A DNA stretch of 64,000 nucleotides from Muriicola marianensis (GCF_014638095.1 NZ_BMFH01000001.1:1993227-2057226); one strand, 5' to 3'. Numbered from the stretch's first letter, positions 7,673 to 18,613 are shown. Notes: generated from the letters alone by a model not told the origin. Made by a program: numbers and translations.

Positions 7673-8827
7673 ATGAGCAAGAAATCCTTACACTTCAACA
7701 GCAAGGCAATACACGGGGGACAGGAGCCTGATGCCGCCTACGGCGCCGTGATGCCTCCCATTTATCAAACTTCCACCTATGCCCAGTCTACTCCGGGCGG
7801 GCATAAAGGATACGAATATTCCAGAAGCGCCAACCCCACCAGGACTGCCCTGGAAAAGTCTCTGGCCAGCATAGAGAATGGAGAGTACGGCCTGGCCTTT
7901 GCCAGTGGCCTGTCTGCTATCGACGCTGTGATCAAACTGCTTTCTCCCGGGGATGAGGTCGTATCCACGAACGACCTGTACGGGGGCAGTTACCGGCTTT
8001 TTAAGAAGGTTTTCGAGAAATACGGGATCACCTTTCACTTTGTCGGGATGACCGATCTGGGGAAGATCGAGGAAAAGATCAATGACAAGACCCGCCTACT
8101 TTGGGTAGAGACGCCGACCAACCCCATGATGAACGTGATCGACATCAAAGGGGCGTCAGAGCTGGCTAGAAAACACAAGCTATTGCTGGCTGTTGATAAC
8201 ACCTTTGCCACTCCTTACCTGCAGAGGCCCTTAGATCTGGGTGCAGACATCGTCATGCACTCGGCCACCAAATATCTGGGAGGGCACAGTGATGTGGTAG
8301 TAGGAGCCCTTGTGGTACGCGACAAGGAACTGGCCGAGAAGCTTTATTTTATTCAGAATGCAAGTGGGGCTGTATGTGGCCCCATGGACAGTTTCCTGGT
8401 GCTGAGGGGGATCAAGACGCTCCACGTGCGCATGCAGCGGCACTGCGAGAACGGGGAAGCCATCGCCCGCTATCTCAGGGAACATCCCGGGATCGAAAAA
8501 GTGTACTGGCCTGGATTTGAGGACCATCCCAACCACGAGATCGCAAAGCGACAGATGAGCCATTTCGGAGGGATGATCTCTTTCATCCCCAAAGGCAGTT
8601 CTTTTAAAGATGCGGTAAGAATCGTCGAAAAACTGAGGGTCTTCACCCTTGCGGAATCCCTGGGTGGGGTTGAAAGCCTCGCAGGACATCCGGCCAGTAT
8701 GACACATGCCAGTATCCCTAAAGAAGAACGGGAGAAAAGTGGAGTGGTAGATGCGCTCATCAGGCTTAGTGTAGGAATAGAAGATGTGCGAGATCTCATT
8801 GCCGACCTTGAGCAGGCGCTGTCGTGA
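7673..8827 (+). CDS. cystathionine gamma-synthase/gamma-lyase (Cys/Met metabolism PLP enzyme)
   Basis: PLP-dependent enzyme of the Cys/Met metabolism family, 384 residues, the normal length. The phosphate-binding YEYSRSANPTR motif is at about 47-57, ASGLSA at 78-82 contacts the cofactor, Asp in AVDNTFATP lies near 175, and the PLP Schiff-base lysine is Lys200 in HSATKYLGG. It would condense O-acyl-homoserine with cysteine to cystathionine, or run the reverse-direction gamma-cleavage. Sequence inspection does not separate synthase (metB) from lyase (mccB/cgl). Own promoter box upstream; transcribed alone, followed by gdhA with its own promoter. Confidence 0.9.
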   Translation: MSKKSLHFNSKAIHGGQEPDAAYGAVMPPIYQTSTYAQSTPGGHKGYEYSRSANPTRTALEKSLASIENGEYGLAFASGLSAIDAVIKLLSPGDEVVSTNDLYGGSYRLFKKVFEKYGITFHFVGMTDLGKIEEKINDKTRLLWVETPTNPMMNVIDIKGASELARKHKLLLAVDNTFATPYLQRPLDLGADIVMHSATKYLGGHSDVVVGALVVRDKELAEKLYFIQNASGAVCGPMDSFLVLRGIKTLHVRMQRHCENGEAIARYLREHPGIEKVYWPGFEDHPNHEIAKRQMSHFGGMISFIPKGSSFKDAVRIVEKLRVFTLAESLGGVESLAGHPASMTHASIPKEEREKSGVVDALIRLSVGIEDVRDLIADLEQALS

Positions 8828-8877
8828 TCATTTTATCAAATACTTAAAAAAAAGGGCAAAAAATTATTCAAATAATA

Positions 8878-8885
8878 TAATTTTG
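8878..8885 (+). promoter_or_regulatory. TAnnTTTG promoter box before gdhA
   Basis: TAATTTTG, exact -7 consensus, in an AT-rich stretch 46 bases before ATG 8932. The resulting leader of about 40 nt is longer than for most genes in the window. Confidence 0.6.
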
Positions 8886-8922
8886 CCGCTATATTATGAA
8901 TCTAACAACAGCCATTTAATAG

Positions 8923-10275
<1,353 letters not shown>

Positions 10276-10299
10276 TATATTCCTGTTCTAAACAAACCG

Positions 10300-10329
10300 G
10301 CCTCCACGGGACTCCGTGGAGGCTTTTTT
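10300..10329 (+). terminator. intrinsic terminator after gdhA
   Basis: A 10-bp stem, GCCTCCACGG (10300-10309) with CCGTGGAGGC (10314-10323), a 4-base loop and then a run of six T. This is a textbook rho-independent terminator. Confidence 0.93.
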
Positions 10330-10356
10330 GTACCTTTACCAGCCAATGAAATTCCC

Positions 10357-11076
10357 ATGCGCGTAACCACCAGGGCCATCGTGCTCTCTTCCATAAAATA
10401 CGGGGATACCAGCCTGATCGTCAAGATGTTCACAGAAACAGACGGACTCAGGACCTACCTCCTCAAAGGGGTACTCAATTCCAAAAAAGGCAAACTCAAG
10501 ATCGCTTATTTTCAGCCTTTAACCCAGCTCGAGATCGTGGCGGTGCACAGAAACAAAGGGAGTATGGAGAGGTTGCAGGAAGTACGGGTCACCTATCCCT
10601 ATGAAACCCTGCACACGGATGTGATCAAGAATTCCCTGGCATTCTTCCTGGCTGAGATGATGAGCAACAGCATACAGGAAGAGGAGCAGAACCAGGCTTT
10701 ATTCCACTTCCTCGAAGCTGCCTTTCAATGGGTAGACCACAACCGGCAGATCGCTAATTTTCACCTGTACTTTTTGCTCGAATTAACCAAGTATCTGGGC
10801 TTTTACCCCGATGTGTCCCCACCCAGGTCGGCCTACTTCGATCTGCAGGACGGGCAGTACTGTGCCCGACCTTCTCTAAACCCGATGATCTCAGATATGG
10901 AATTAAGCTGGTTTGAAGCCCTCTTAGGCACAAATTTTGATGCTATGCATACGATCAAAATCGGTAAAAAGGAGAGACAAACGTTGTTGCAAAAAATAGT
11001 CCTCTATTTTGAATTACATTTGCACGGCTTTAGAAAACCCCGTTCTCTGGAGGTTTTGAATGAAGTTTTTAACTGA
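10357..11076 (+). CDS. recO: DNA repair protein RecO
   Basis: Recombination mediator of 239 residues that helps load RecA on SSB-coated DNA in the RecFOR pathway. The N-terminal OB-fold region (about 1-80) contains the typical TRAIVLSSIKYGDTSLIV and FTETDGL phrases. The rest is the helical C-terminal domain. The zinc-binding cysteines of some RecO proteins are absent; only Cys at about residue 169 is seen, as is usual in Bacteroidota. A near-consensus promoter box (TACCTTTA, 10331-10338) lies directly after the gdhA terminator. The next gene, a TonB receptor, starts two bases after the stop. Confidence 0.92.
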   Translation: MRVTTRAIVLSSIKYGDTSLIVKMFTETDGLRTYLLKGVLNSKKGKLKIAYFQPLTQLEIVAVHRNKGSMERLQEVRVTYPYETLHTDVIKNSLAFFLAEMMSNSIQEEEQNQALFHFLEAAFQWVDHNRQIANFHLYFLLELTKYLGFYPDVSPPRSAYFDLQDGQYCARPSLNPMISDMELSWFEALLGTNFDAMHTIKIGKKERQTLLQKIVLYFELHLHGFRKPRSLEVLNEVFN

Positions 11077-11078
11077 AC

Positions 11079-13490
11079 ATGCGCGTATTTTTCAGTATCG
11101 TATTTTTCCTGTTGCTTCACTGTGCATTTACACAGGAGATCAGGGTATTGGACGGGGAATCCGGCCAGCCCATTGTCAATGCCCTGCTTTACAATGACAG
11201 CAGGTCTAAAACGGTGCTGACCGATCTGGAAGGTCGGTGTGACCTATCGGTCTTTACGCCCTCTGAACGGATAACCATCAGCCATATCGGCTATGAACTC
11301 CGGATAACGAATAAAAGTCAGATCCGAAGGCGGAATAATCGGGTGTATCTCTTTCCCAAGACAGAACAATTAGATGAAGTGGTCATGTCTATCTCTAAGT
11401 GGGAACAGCAGAAAAAAGATATCCCCCAGAAAATTGAAACGATCAGGGCAGGAGATATTGCCTTCACTAACCCACAGACCGCAGCAGATCTTCTGCTCAA
11501 CAGCGGGCAGATCTTTGTGCAGAAGAGTCAGCTAGGCGGAGGGAGCCCGATGATCAGGGGTTTCGCCACAAACAGGCTGGTTCTCTCCGTTGACGGGGTC
11601 CGCATGAATAACGCCATCTTCCGGGGAGGGAATTTACAGAACGTCATTTCCATTGACCCCTTTACCATCAAAAATACCGAGGTGGTCTTCGGACCGGGAT
11701 CCGTGATCTACGGGAGCGATGCCATAGGGGGGGTGATGAACTTCTACACCCTTGAGCCACACTTTCCCCGGACCGATACTTTGATAGTCTCGGGAAATGG
11801 GAATATGCGATTTGCTTCCGCTAACAGCGAGTTTACCTTACATGGAGATGTGTCTGTCTCCTCCAAACGCTGGTCGTCCCTGAGCAGCGTCACCTATAAC
11901 CGTTTTGCAGACCTTAGGATGGGCAGCCATGGCCCGGAGAGATATCTCAGGCCAAATTATGTCATCCGGGAGGATGGGACCGATGTTCTGGTGGCAAATA
12001 ACAAGCCTGAAAAACAGGTGTCCACAGCGTATGACCAGATCAACTTCCTCCAGAAGATATCACACCGACCCGATACAGAGTGGCAATACGACTTTGGGCT
12101 CTATTATTCAGAAACTTCTGATTATTCCCGATACGATCGTCTGATCAGGCCAGACCGGGATGGCAGCGGCCTGCGGTCGGCCGAGTGGTATTACGGTCCG
12201 CAAAAATGGTTCATGGGTAATTTTCAGGCCTACCACAAGGGGGAGAACAAGTTCTATGACGGCCTAAGGCTCACCACGGCTTACCAGTTCTTTGAAGAGA
12301 GCAGAAATGACCGTGATTTTCAGGACCCGGAACTGAACAGGACACGGGAACAGGTAGATGCCTTATCCGTTAACCTGGATTTTGAGAACCGCAGGATAGG
12401 TGACCTTAGGCTCTACTATGGAGGAGAATACATCTTTAACTATGTCAATTCTGAAGGGAGTGTATTCAACATCGAAACCCTTGAAGAAGAAAGGGCAGCC
12501 TCCCGTTATCCCGATGGTTCTACCTGGCAAACACTCGCGGGATATGTGAATGCAGAATACAAGGCTCTGCCCAACCTCACCCTCCTCTCCGGGCTCAGGT
12601 ACAGCCATGTATGGATAAACGCCGATTTTGAGACCACTTTCTATCCTTTCCCCTTTACAACAGCAAATCTCGACAACGGAGCTCTTACCGGAAGTCTGGG
12701 CCTGAGCTGGTTTCCCGACCAGACACTACAGATTACACTCAACGGGTCTACGGGATTCAGGTCCCCCAATATAGATGACATCGGGAAGGTCTTCGATTCA
12801 GAACCTGGGTCTGTGGTCGTTCCCAACCCCGACCTGGAACCAGAATACGCCTATAATGTGGATCTGGGTCTTAAAAAAAATATTAAAGATAAGGCCGTTC
12901 TTCGGGCCAATGCCTTTTATACTTATCTGGTCGATGCCCTGGTAAGACGGGATTTTACCTTTAACGGAGAAAGGGAGATCCTCTATAACGGGGAGTTGAG
13001 CAACGTGCAGGCAATTCAGAATGCAGCCAAAGCTTTCGTCTATGGCTTCGAATTCGGAGCCCAGGTAAGCCTGAACAGTGAGATGCAGATCACCTCCAAC
13101 CTGACCATCACAAGGGGTACTGAGGAGGATGACAGCGGATTGGAATCAGCAGCGCGCCACGCCGCACCCACCTTCGGGGATCTCCACTATATCTGGACGA
13201 CCCCGAGATTCAAGACTGATCTGTTCCTGGTTTATAACGGGGAGATCAGGTATGAGGACCTCGCTCTTACAGAAAGGAGTAAGGATTATATATATGACCT
13301 GGACGCCGATGGAAACCCCTATTCCCCTTCCTGGTATACCCTGAACCTGAGGTCTCAGTACAAACTGAGTGATGCGCTTACCTCTTCCCTGACCCTGGAG
13401 AATATAACCGACCAGAGATATCGGACCTACTCCTCAGGGATTTCTGCTCCGGGGATCAACCTTATCATCTCGCTGGGATATACTTTTTAA
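11079..13490 (+). CDS. TonB-dependent receptor, probably haem/haemoprotein type
   Basis: Outer-membrane receptor of 803 residues. After a signal peptide ending near residue 19 there is a carboxypeptidase-regulatory-like domain (about 20-95). Then comes a plug domain (about 110-215) with SPMIRGFATNRLVLSVDGVR, and a 22-strand-type barrel that ends in aromatic residues (LGYTF). Within the barrel, FRSPN followed by NPDLEPE resembles the FRAP/NPNL box of haem and haemoglobin receptors. That resemblance plus the plug wording suggests haem uptake, but this is inference. It starts two bases after recO, an unusual partner. No haem-degrading or HmuY-like gene is adjacent. Confidence 0.88.
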   Translation: MRVFFSIVFFLLLHCAFTQEIRVLDGESGQPIVNALLYNDSRSKTVLTDLEGRCDLSVFTPSERITISHIGYELRITNKSQIRRRNNRVYLFPKTEQLDEVVMSISKWEQQKKDIPQKIETIRAGDIAFTNPQTAADLLLNSGQIFVQKSQLGGGSPMIRGFATNRLVLSVDGVRMNNAIFRGGNLQNVISIDPFTIKNTEVVFGPGSVIYGSDAIGGVMNFYTLEPHFPRTDTLIVSGNGNMRFASANSEFTLHGDVSVSSKRWSSLSSVTYNRFADLRMGSHGPERYLRPNYVIREDGTDVLVANNKPEKQVSTAYDQINFLQKISHRPDTEWQYDFGLYYSETSDYSRYDRLIRPDRDGSGLRSAEWYYGPQKWFMGNFQAYHKGENKFYDGLRLTTAYQFFEESRNDRDFQDPELNRTREQVDALSVNLDFENRRIGDLRLYYGGEYIFNYVNSEGSVFNIETLEEERAASRYPDGSTWQTLAGYVNAEYKALPNLTLLSGLRYSHVWINADFETTFYPFPFTTANLDNGALTGSLGLSWFPDQTLQITLNGSTGFRSPNIDDIGKVFDSEPGSVVVPNPDLEPEYAYNVDLGLKKNIKDKAVLRANAFYTYLVDALVRRDFTFNGEREILYNGELSNVQAIQNAAKAFVYGFEFGAQVSLNSEMQITSNLTITRGTEEDDSGLESAARHAAPTFGDLHYIWTTPRFKTDLFLVYNGEIRYEDLALTERSKDYIYDLDADGNPYSPSWYTLNLRSQYKLSDALTSSLTLENITDQRYRTYSSGISAPGINLIISLGYTF

Positions 13491-13550
13491 ACCCTGGCTT
13501 TTACCACTGAACACCGCATTTTTAATTCGATGAATGTTAAAGTCTTCTGC

Positions 13551-13569
13551 TTGCCTGACTATCAGGCAA
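13551..13569. other. hairpin in the gap between the TonB receptor and DUF4382 genes
   Basis: TTGCCTGA (13551-13558) and TCAGGCAA (13562-13569) form a perfect 8-bp stem with a 3-base loop. The T-run expected of a terminator does not follow directly, so it may be a weak terminator or RNA-processing hairpin. The rest of the 235-base gap 13491-13725 is AT-rich, with no recognisable gene. Confidence 0.45.
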
Positions 13570-13725
13570 CTAACCTGCCTTGTTTTATGTAATTCCAGTG
13601 TTTATAGGGTTTACGGAAGATATCATTCATAGACATTTAACAAAATTTAACAAATTTTTAGAAGGGTAGAATCGTTCATTGTTGTTGACTAGGTGAACAA
13701 TAAACCCAAATAAAATTTTAATTCT

Positions 13726-14673
13726 ATGAGACATTTTTTTAAATCGTCAATCTTAGTTTTAGCAACTGTATTTTTAACACAATCCTGCAGCAAGGATGAC
13801 AATGAAGTGGATATGTCAGGAGAGACCTACAACACCACTTTTAAAATTACCGACGCTCCAATAGACAATGCCAATGTGGAAGGCGTTTTTGTTACACTTG
13901 CAGATGTGCGGGTAGATGGCAGGTCGCTGGATGGCTTCAGTCGAACTACGGTAAACCTGGCCGCTTTGGTCAACGGACAGACCGAAACCCTGGGGAGCCT
14001 CGACCTGGCAGCGCGGTCTTATTCCAGTCTCGAACTGGTACTCGATTACGACACGGATGCCCAGGGAAATGCACCGGGATGTTATGTAGCCCTGGCCAAT
14101 GGCGCCAAGGACAAACTGACCGCCCAGTCGGACCGCATTTCCGTATCCGATGCCTTTGAGGTCTTTGGGAGAGCCACGAATGAAGTGGTGCTCGATTTTG
14201 ACCTGAGGAAGACCATCATGGAAGAGCAGGGAACCCTCGAATCAGACTTTGAGTTTGTCTCCATGTCTGAGCTTTCGGCAGGTATCCGTACTGTAAATGA
14301 AGAAAGCACAGGTCGAATCTCCGGTATCGCCAATGATTCCCAGAATACCTCAGACAGGATCGTGGTGTACGCCTATGAAAAAGGCACCTTCGATGCCGAG
14401 ACCGAGACCAGGGGTCAGGGAGAGAGTGATGTGACCTTTAAGAATGCGGTTACGAGTTCTGTGGTCAATGCAAATAGTGGTTCATACACCCTGAGTTTCC
14501 TTGAGGAAGGAGAGTACGAACTGGTCTTCGCATCTTACAACCGCGATGGCGATAAATTCTTTTTCAACGCCCTCCTGGAGGCCGAGTCGACCACAGGACT
14601 CAACCTGGGATCCATCAGTGTTACTTCGGCTCTTCAGATCAGTGCGAACGTGACTATCACAGGTACCCGATAA
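13726..14673 (+). CDS. DUF4382 domain lipoprotein
   Basis: Secreted lipoprotein of 315 residues with lipobox TQSC (Cys21). The region about 35-190 has the DUF4382 pattern, beginning with FKITDAPIDNANVEGVFVTLADVRV, predicted to form a beta-sandwich. The C-terminal part (about 195-315) looks like a second carboxypeptidase-regulatory-like beta domain (GRISGIAND to ISANVTITG). Function unknown; DUF4382 proteins are common on the surface of Bacteroidota. It stands alone with a clear terminator behind it. Confidence 0.85.
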   Translation: MRHFFKSSILVLATVFLTQSCSKDDNEVDMSGETYNTTFKITDAPIDNANVEGVFVTLADVRVDGRSLDGFSRTTVNLAALVNGQTETLGSLDLAARSYSSLELVLDYDTDAQGNAPGCYVALANGAKDKLTAQSDRISVSDAFEVFGRATNEVVLDFDLRKTIMEEQGTLESDFEFVSMSELSAGIRTVNEESTGRISGIANDSQNTSDRIVVYAYEKGTFDAETETRGQGESDVTFKNAVTSSVVNANSGSYTLSFLEEGEYELVFASYNRDGDKFFFNALLEAESTTGLNLGSISVTSALQISANVTITGTR

Positions 14674-14697
14674 TTTCTGTGTAAACCATAGAAAGAA

Positions 14698-14721
14698 AGG
14701 CCCGTTTACGGGCCTTTTTTT
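14698..14721 (+). terminator. intrinsic terminator after the DUF4382 gene
   Basis: AGGCCCGT and ACGGGCCT form an 8-bp stem (14698-14715) with a 2-base centre (the loop probably opens further), followed by seven T. Confidence 0.9.
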
Positions 14722-14756
14722 GTGGGGCATACCTCCTGATTTAAGACAAAAATCAC

Positions 14757-14764
14757 TAATTTTG
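14757..14764 (+). promoter_or_regulatory. TAnnTTTG promoter box before ileS
   Basis: TAATTTTG, exact -7 consensus, 31 bases before ATG 14796 and just downstream of the preceding terminator. No T-box-like leader fits in the roughly 30-base space. Confidence 0.65.
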
Positions 14765-14795
14765 CCACCTTTAAATAGGTGAAACAACAGCGATT

Positions 14796-17700
14796 ATGAA
14801 ATTTCAGGAATACAAAGGACTGGATTTACCCCGAATAGGGGATGAGATACTCCAGCGCTGGAAGGAAAATCGCATTTTTGAAAAAAGTGTTGCCTCCAGG
14901 GAGGGAAAACCGGGTTATGTCTTTTACGAAGGCCCACCCTCTGCGAATGGTATGCCCGGTATCCATCACGTGATCTCGAGGACCATAAAAGATATCTTTC
15001 CGAGGTACAAGACCATGAAAGGGTATCAGGTGAAACGCAAGGCCGGATGGGATACCCATGGCCTGCCCATTGAACTCGGGGTTGAGAAGGAACTAGGCAT
15101 CACCAAGGAAGACATAGGCGTCAAGATCAGCATAGAGGAGTATAACGCGGCCTGCAAGAAAGCAGTCATGAGGTACACCGATGCCTGGAATTCCATGACG
15201 GAGAAGATCGGCTATTGGGTAGATATGCAGGACCCGTACATCACTTACAAGTCGAAGTACATGGAAACCGTCTGGTGGCTCCTGAAAGAGATCTATGACA
15301 AAGGGCTGTTGTACAAGGGGTACACTATACAACCCTATTCTCCTAAGGCCGGGACCGGACTCAGTTCTCACGAGTTGAACCAGCCCGGAACCTATCAGGA
15401 TATTTCGGATACCACTGTAACTGCCCAGTTCAGGGCCAGGAAGGAAAGTCTTCCCGCTTTTCTCCAGGAGGTGGAAGGCGATATCTTTTTTCTCGCCTGG
15501 ACGACCACTCCCTGGACGTTGCCTTCGAATACGGCACTTACCGTGGGCCCAAAGATCGATTACGTCCTTGTAAAGACATACAACCAATACACCTTTGAGC
15601 CTATCCATGTGATCCTGGCCAAGGCCCTGGTCGGGGAACAATTTAAAGGCCGGTTCTTTGAAGTGACCTCCGAAGATGAATTAGCCGAATACAAGGCAGA
15701 AGATAAAAAGATACCGTACCGGGTAGTAAGATCCATGAAGGGGAAAGACCTGCTGGAGGCGAGATATGAGCAGCTGCTTCCCTACGCCCTGCCCTACCAG
15801 CATCCGGAAAATGCATTCCGAGTGATCGGAGGGGATTTCGTAACCACCGAAGACGGTACCGGGATCGTTCATACAGCTCCTACTTTTGGTGCAGATGATG
15901 CTCTGGTGGCAAAACAGGCTTCCCCTGAAGTGCCGCCCATGCTGGTCCTTGATGAAAGCAAGAACCCCGTACCCCTGGTTGACCTGCAGGGGAAATTCCG
16001 CCCGGAAATGAAAGAACTGGGTGGGAAATACGTCAAGAATGAATACTACGAAGATGGCAAGGCCCCTGAAAAGTCAGTAGACGTTGAGATCGCTATCCGA
16101 CTCAAGGAAGAAAACCGGGCTTTTAAAGTAGAGAAATACCTCCACAGCTATCCCAATTGCTGGAGGACAGACAAACCCATTTTGTATTACCCCCTGGACT
16201 CCTGGTTCATCAAGGTCACCGAGATCAAAGACCGGATGTACGAACTCAACCAGACCATCAACTGGAAACCCAAAGCCACCGGTGATGGTCGGTTCGGAAA
16301 CTGGCTGGCCAATGCAAACGACTGGAACCTTTCGCGATCTCGTTTCTGGGGAATTCCACTGCCCATCTGGAGGACAGAGGATGGAAAGGAAGAGATCATC
16401 ATTGGTTCTGTGGCCCAGCTGAAAGAGGAGATCGGAAAATCTGTAGCCGCAGGCTATATGAAGGAAGATGTTTTCGCTTCCTTCGAGCCGGGTAATATGG
16501 AGGAGGCTAATTACGAGAAGATCGACCTGCACAAGAATGTGGTGGACGACATCATACTGGTTTCCCCGGGTGGGAAGCCAATGCGAAGGGAAACCGACCT
16601 GATAGATGTCTGGTTCGACAGTGGCTCCATGCCCTACGCCCAATGGCATTACCCCTTCGAAAACAAGGACCTCATAGACAAGGGGAAAAACTTTCCCGCG
16701 GATTTTATCGCGGAAGGGGTAGACCAGACAAGGGGTTGGTTCTACACCCTGCACGCCATCGCCACTATGGTCTTTGATTCGGTGGCCTACCGCAATGTAG
16801 TCTCCAACGGACTCGTCCTGGACAAGGACGGAAAGAAGATGTCGAAGAGACTAGGCAATGCCGTTGATCCTCTGGAGGTTGTCGGGGAACACGGCCCCGA
16901 TGCTACCCGCTGGTACCTTATCTCCAATGCCAATCCATGGGATAACCTGAAATTCGACATGGAAGGTATTCTGGAAGTGAAACGCAAGTTCTTCGGAACA
17001 CTGTACAATACGTATTCCTTCTTCGCCCTGTATGCCAATATCGATGGCTTTACATACAAGGAGGAAGAGATTCCATTGCAGGAAAGGCCCGAAATTGATC
17101 AGTGGATCCTTTCCGAACTGCATTCCCTGATCAGGACTGTGGATGAGGCCTATGCAGATTATGAGCCTACTAAAGCTGCCAGGGCCATATCAGACTATGT
17201 ACAGGAGAATCTCAGCAACTGGTATGTTCGTTTATGCAGGAGGAGGTTCTGGAAGGGGGATTACCAGCAGGATAAGATCTCCGCTTACCAGACATTGCAC
17301 ACCTGTCTGCGTATTGTAGCCCAGTTATCGGCACCCATTGCGCCCTTTTTTATGGAGCGCCTATATACCGACCTGATGGAAGGGACAGAACTCAAGGGGG
17401 AGGAGAGCGTCCATCTATCGAATTTTCCTGCCTTCAACCAGGCTCTGGTAAACGCCGGGCTGGAGAGCAAGATGGCCAAGGCCCAAACTATCTCATCCCT
17501 TGTACTTTCTATCCGCCAGAAGGAAAAGATCAAAGTGAGGCAACCCCTTCATAAGGTCATGATCCCGGTACTCGACCAGCAGGAACGGAAAGAGATCGAA
17601 GCCGTGGCCGGACTCATCAAATCAGAGGTGAATGTGAAAGAGATAGAATTGCTGGATGATGCTTCCGGGATTCTCGTTAAAAAGATCAAGCCTAATTTTA

Positions 17701-18197
17701 AGTTACTGGGCCCCAGGTTTGGGAAAGACATGAAAAGGATCGCCCAAAAAGTGGCAGGGTTTTCGCAGGAAGATATCCAGAAAATCGAACGGGAAGGCGA
17801 AATATCCATTGAGTTAGAAAATAAAAGTATTAACTTACAGTTAGAGGAAGTAGAGATTTCCTCAGAAGATATCGCCGGATGGCTTGTAGCAAGTTCAGGT
17901 GGACTCACAGTGGCGCTCGATGTGACGATTGACGAAGAACTGAGAAAAGAAGGTATCGCCCGGGAACTTGTGAACCGTATCCAGAACCTGAGAAAGGAGT
18001 CTGGATTGGAAGTAACAGATAAAATTGACATTAAAGTACTTAAAGACGGTTTTGTAGAAAAAGCGATCGAAAGTAACATTCAGTACATTAAAACAGAGAC
18101 GCTCACCGCCGATCTTGCATTGGAAGAGCAGTTGGAAACAGGTACGGAGATCGTGTTCGATGAGGTAAATACAAAATTGTTGATCAAAAAACATTGA
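14796..18197 (+). CDS. ileS: isoleucyl-tRNA synthetase
   Basis: Class I aminoacyl-tRNA synthetase of 1133 residues that charges tRNA-Ile. The nucleotide-binding signature is PSANGMPGIHH (GIHH at 55-58) in place of HIGH, and KMSKR is at 681-685. The editing (CP1) domain lies between, containing the TTPWTLPSNTA stretch near 236-246. The long C-terminus and the form of the signature place it with the larger eukaryote-like (type 2) enzymes, which in other organisms tolerate mupirocin. That phenotype is inferred from family membership. Its stop is four bases before the DksA-like gene, so the two form an operon. Confidence 0.95.
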   Translation: MKFQEYKGLDLPRIGDEILQRWKENRIFEKSVASREGKPGYVFYEGPPSANGMPGIHHVISRTIKDIFPRYKTMKGYQVKRKAGWDTHGLPIELGVEKELGITKEDIGVKISIEEYNAACKKAVMRYTDAWNSMTEKIGYWVDMQDPYITYKSKYMETVWWLLKEIYDKGLLYKGYTIQPYSPKAGTGLSSHELNQPGTYQDISDTTVTAQFRARKESLPAFLQEVEGDIFFLAWTTTPWTLPSNTALTVGPKIDYVLVKTYNQYTFEPIHVILAKALVGEQFKGRFFEVTSEDELAEYKAEDKKIPYRVVRSMKGKDLLEARYEQLLPYALPYQHPENAFRVIGGDFVTTEDGTGIVHTAPTFGADDALVAKQASPEVPPMLVLDESKNPVPLVDLQGKFRPEMKELGGKYVKNEYYEDGKAPEKSVDVEIAIRLKEENRAFKVEKYLHSYPNCWRTDKPILYYPLDSWFIKVTEIKDRMYELNQTINWKPKATGDGRFGNWLANANDWNLSRSRFWGIPLPIWRTEDGKEEIIIGSVAQLKEEIGKSVAAGYMKEDVFASFEPGNMEEANYEKIDLHKNVVDDIILVSPGGKPMRRETDLIDVWFDSGSMPYAQWHYPFENKDLIDKGKNFPADFIAEGVDQTRGWFYTLHAIATMVFDSVAYRNVVSNGLVLDKDGKKMSKRLGNAVDPLEVVGEHGPDATRWYLISNANPWDNLKFDMEGILEVKRKFFGTLYNTYSFFALYANIDGFTYKEEEIPLQERPEIDQWILSELHSLIRTVDEAYADYEPTKAARAISDYVQENLSNWYVRLCRRRFWKGDYQQDKISAYQTLHTCLRIVAQLSAPIAPFFMERLYTDLMEGTELKGEESVHLSNFPAFNQALVNAGLESKMAKAQTISSLVLSIRQKEKIKVRQPLHKVMIPVLDQQERKEIEAVAGLIKSEVNVKEIELLDDASGILVKKIKPNFKLLGPRFGKDMKRIAQKVAGFSQEDIQKIEREGEISIELENKSINLQLEEVEISSEDIAGWLVASSGGLTVALDVTIDEELRKEGIARELVNRIQNLRKESGLEVTDKIDIKVLKDGFVEKAIESNIQYIKTETLTADLALEEQLETGTEIVFDEVNTKLLIKKH

Positions 18198-18201
18198 CAT
18201 T

Positions 18202-18585
18202 ATGGGACAAGATTTAAAAGTTAGGTATTCAGATAAGGAATTGGAAGAATTTCGGGTTCTGATAGAGGAAAAAATAGAGAAAGCAAAAAGCCATCTGGAA
18301 CTGCTCAGGAGTTCTTATATGAATGACGGAAACAATGGTACGGATGATACATCCCCCACTTTCAAGGCTTTTGAAGAGGGCTCGGAGACCATGAGTAAAG
18401 AGGCCAACACCCAATTGGCTATCAGGCAAGAGAAATTTATCCGCGACCTCAGAAACGCCCTGCTGCGCATAGAGAACAAGACCTATGGTATTTGCAGGGT
18501 AACCGGAAAACTGATCAACAAAGAACGCTTGAAACTGGTCCCCCATGCTACCCTGAGCATAGAAGCCAAGAACATGCAGAAATAA
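18202..18585 (+). CDS. TraR/DksA-family protein lacking most zinc-binding cysteines
   Basis: Protein of 127 residues with an N-terminal coiled-coil (about 10-92) and the DksA-type C-terminal segment YGICRVTGKLINKERL (95-110). DksA proteins act through the secondary channel of RNA polymerase in the stringent response. A canonical DksA has a four-cysteine zinc finger. Here only Cys98 remains, the partner positions being Thr and others, so a classical zinc site cannot form. The segment HATLSIEAKN near the C-terminus matches Bacteroidota relatives from memory, so the loss is probably lineage-wide. Co-transcribed with ileS and closed by a terminator. Confidence 0.85.
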   Translation: MGQDLKVRYSDKELEEFRVLIEEKIEKAKSHLELLRSSYMNDGNNGTDDTSPTFKAFEEGSETMSKEANTQLAIRQEKFIRDLRNALLRIENKTYGICRVTGKLINKERLKLVPHATLSIEAKNMQK

Positions 18586-18587
18586 TC

Positions 18588-18611
18588 AACGCCCCGTCCA
18601 GGGGCGTTTTT
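18588..18611 (+). terminator. intrinsic terminator after the DksA-like gene
   Basis: AACGCCCC (18588-18595) pairs with GGGGCGTT (18601-18608) across a 5-base loop, continuing into a T-run. The next start codon is only three bases further (18614). Confidence 0.85.
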
Positions 18612-18613
18612 AT

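Noticed and set aside
13670-13710. ATTGTT...AACAAT inverted repeat as an operator before the DUF4382 gene
   Set aside because: Arms are only six bases in AT-rich DNA; likely chance.
16074-16754. 226-codon open frame antisense to ileS
   Set aside because: Shadow of a well-identified gene; no domain.
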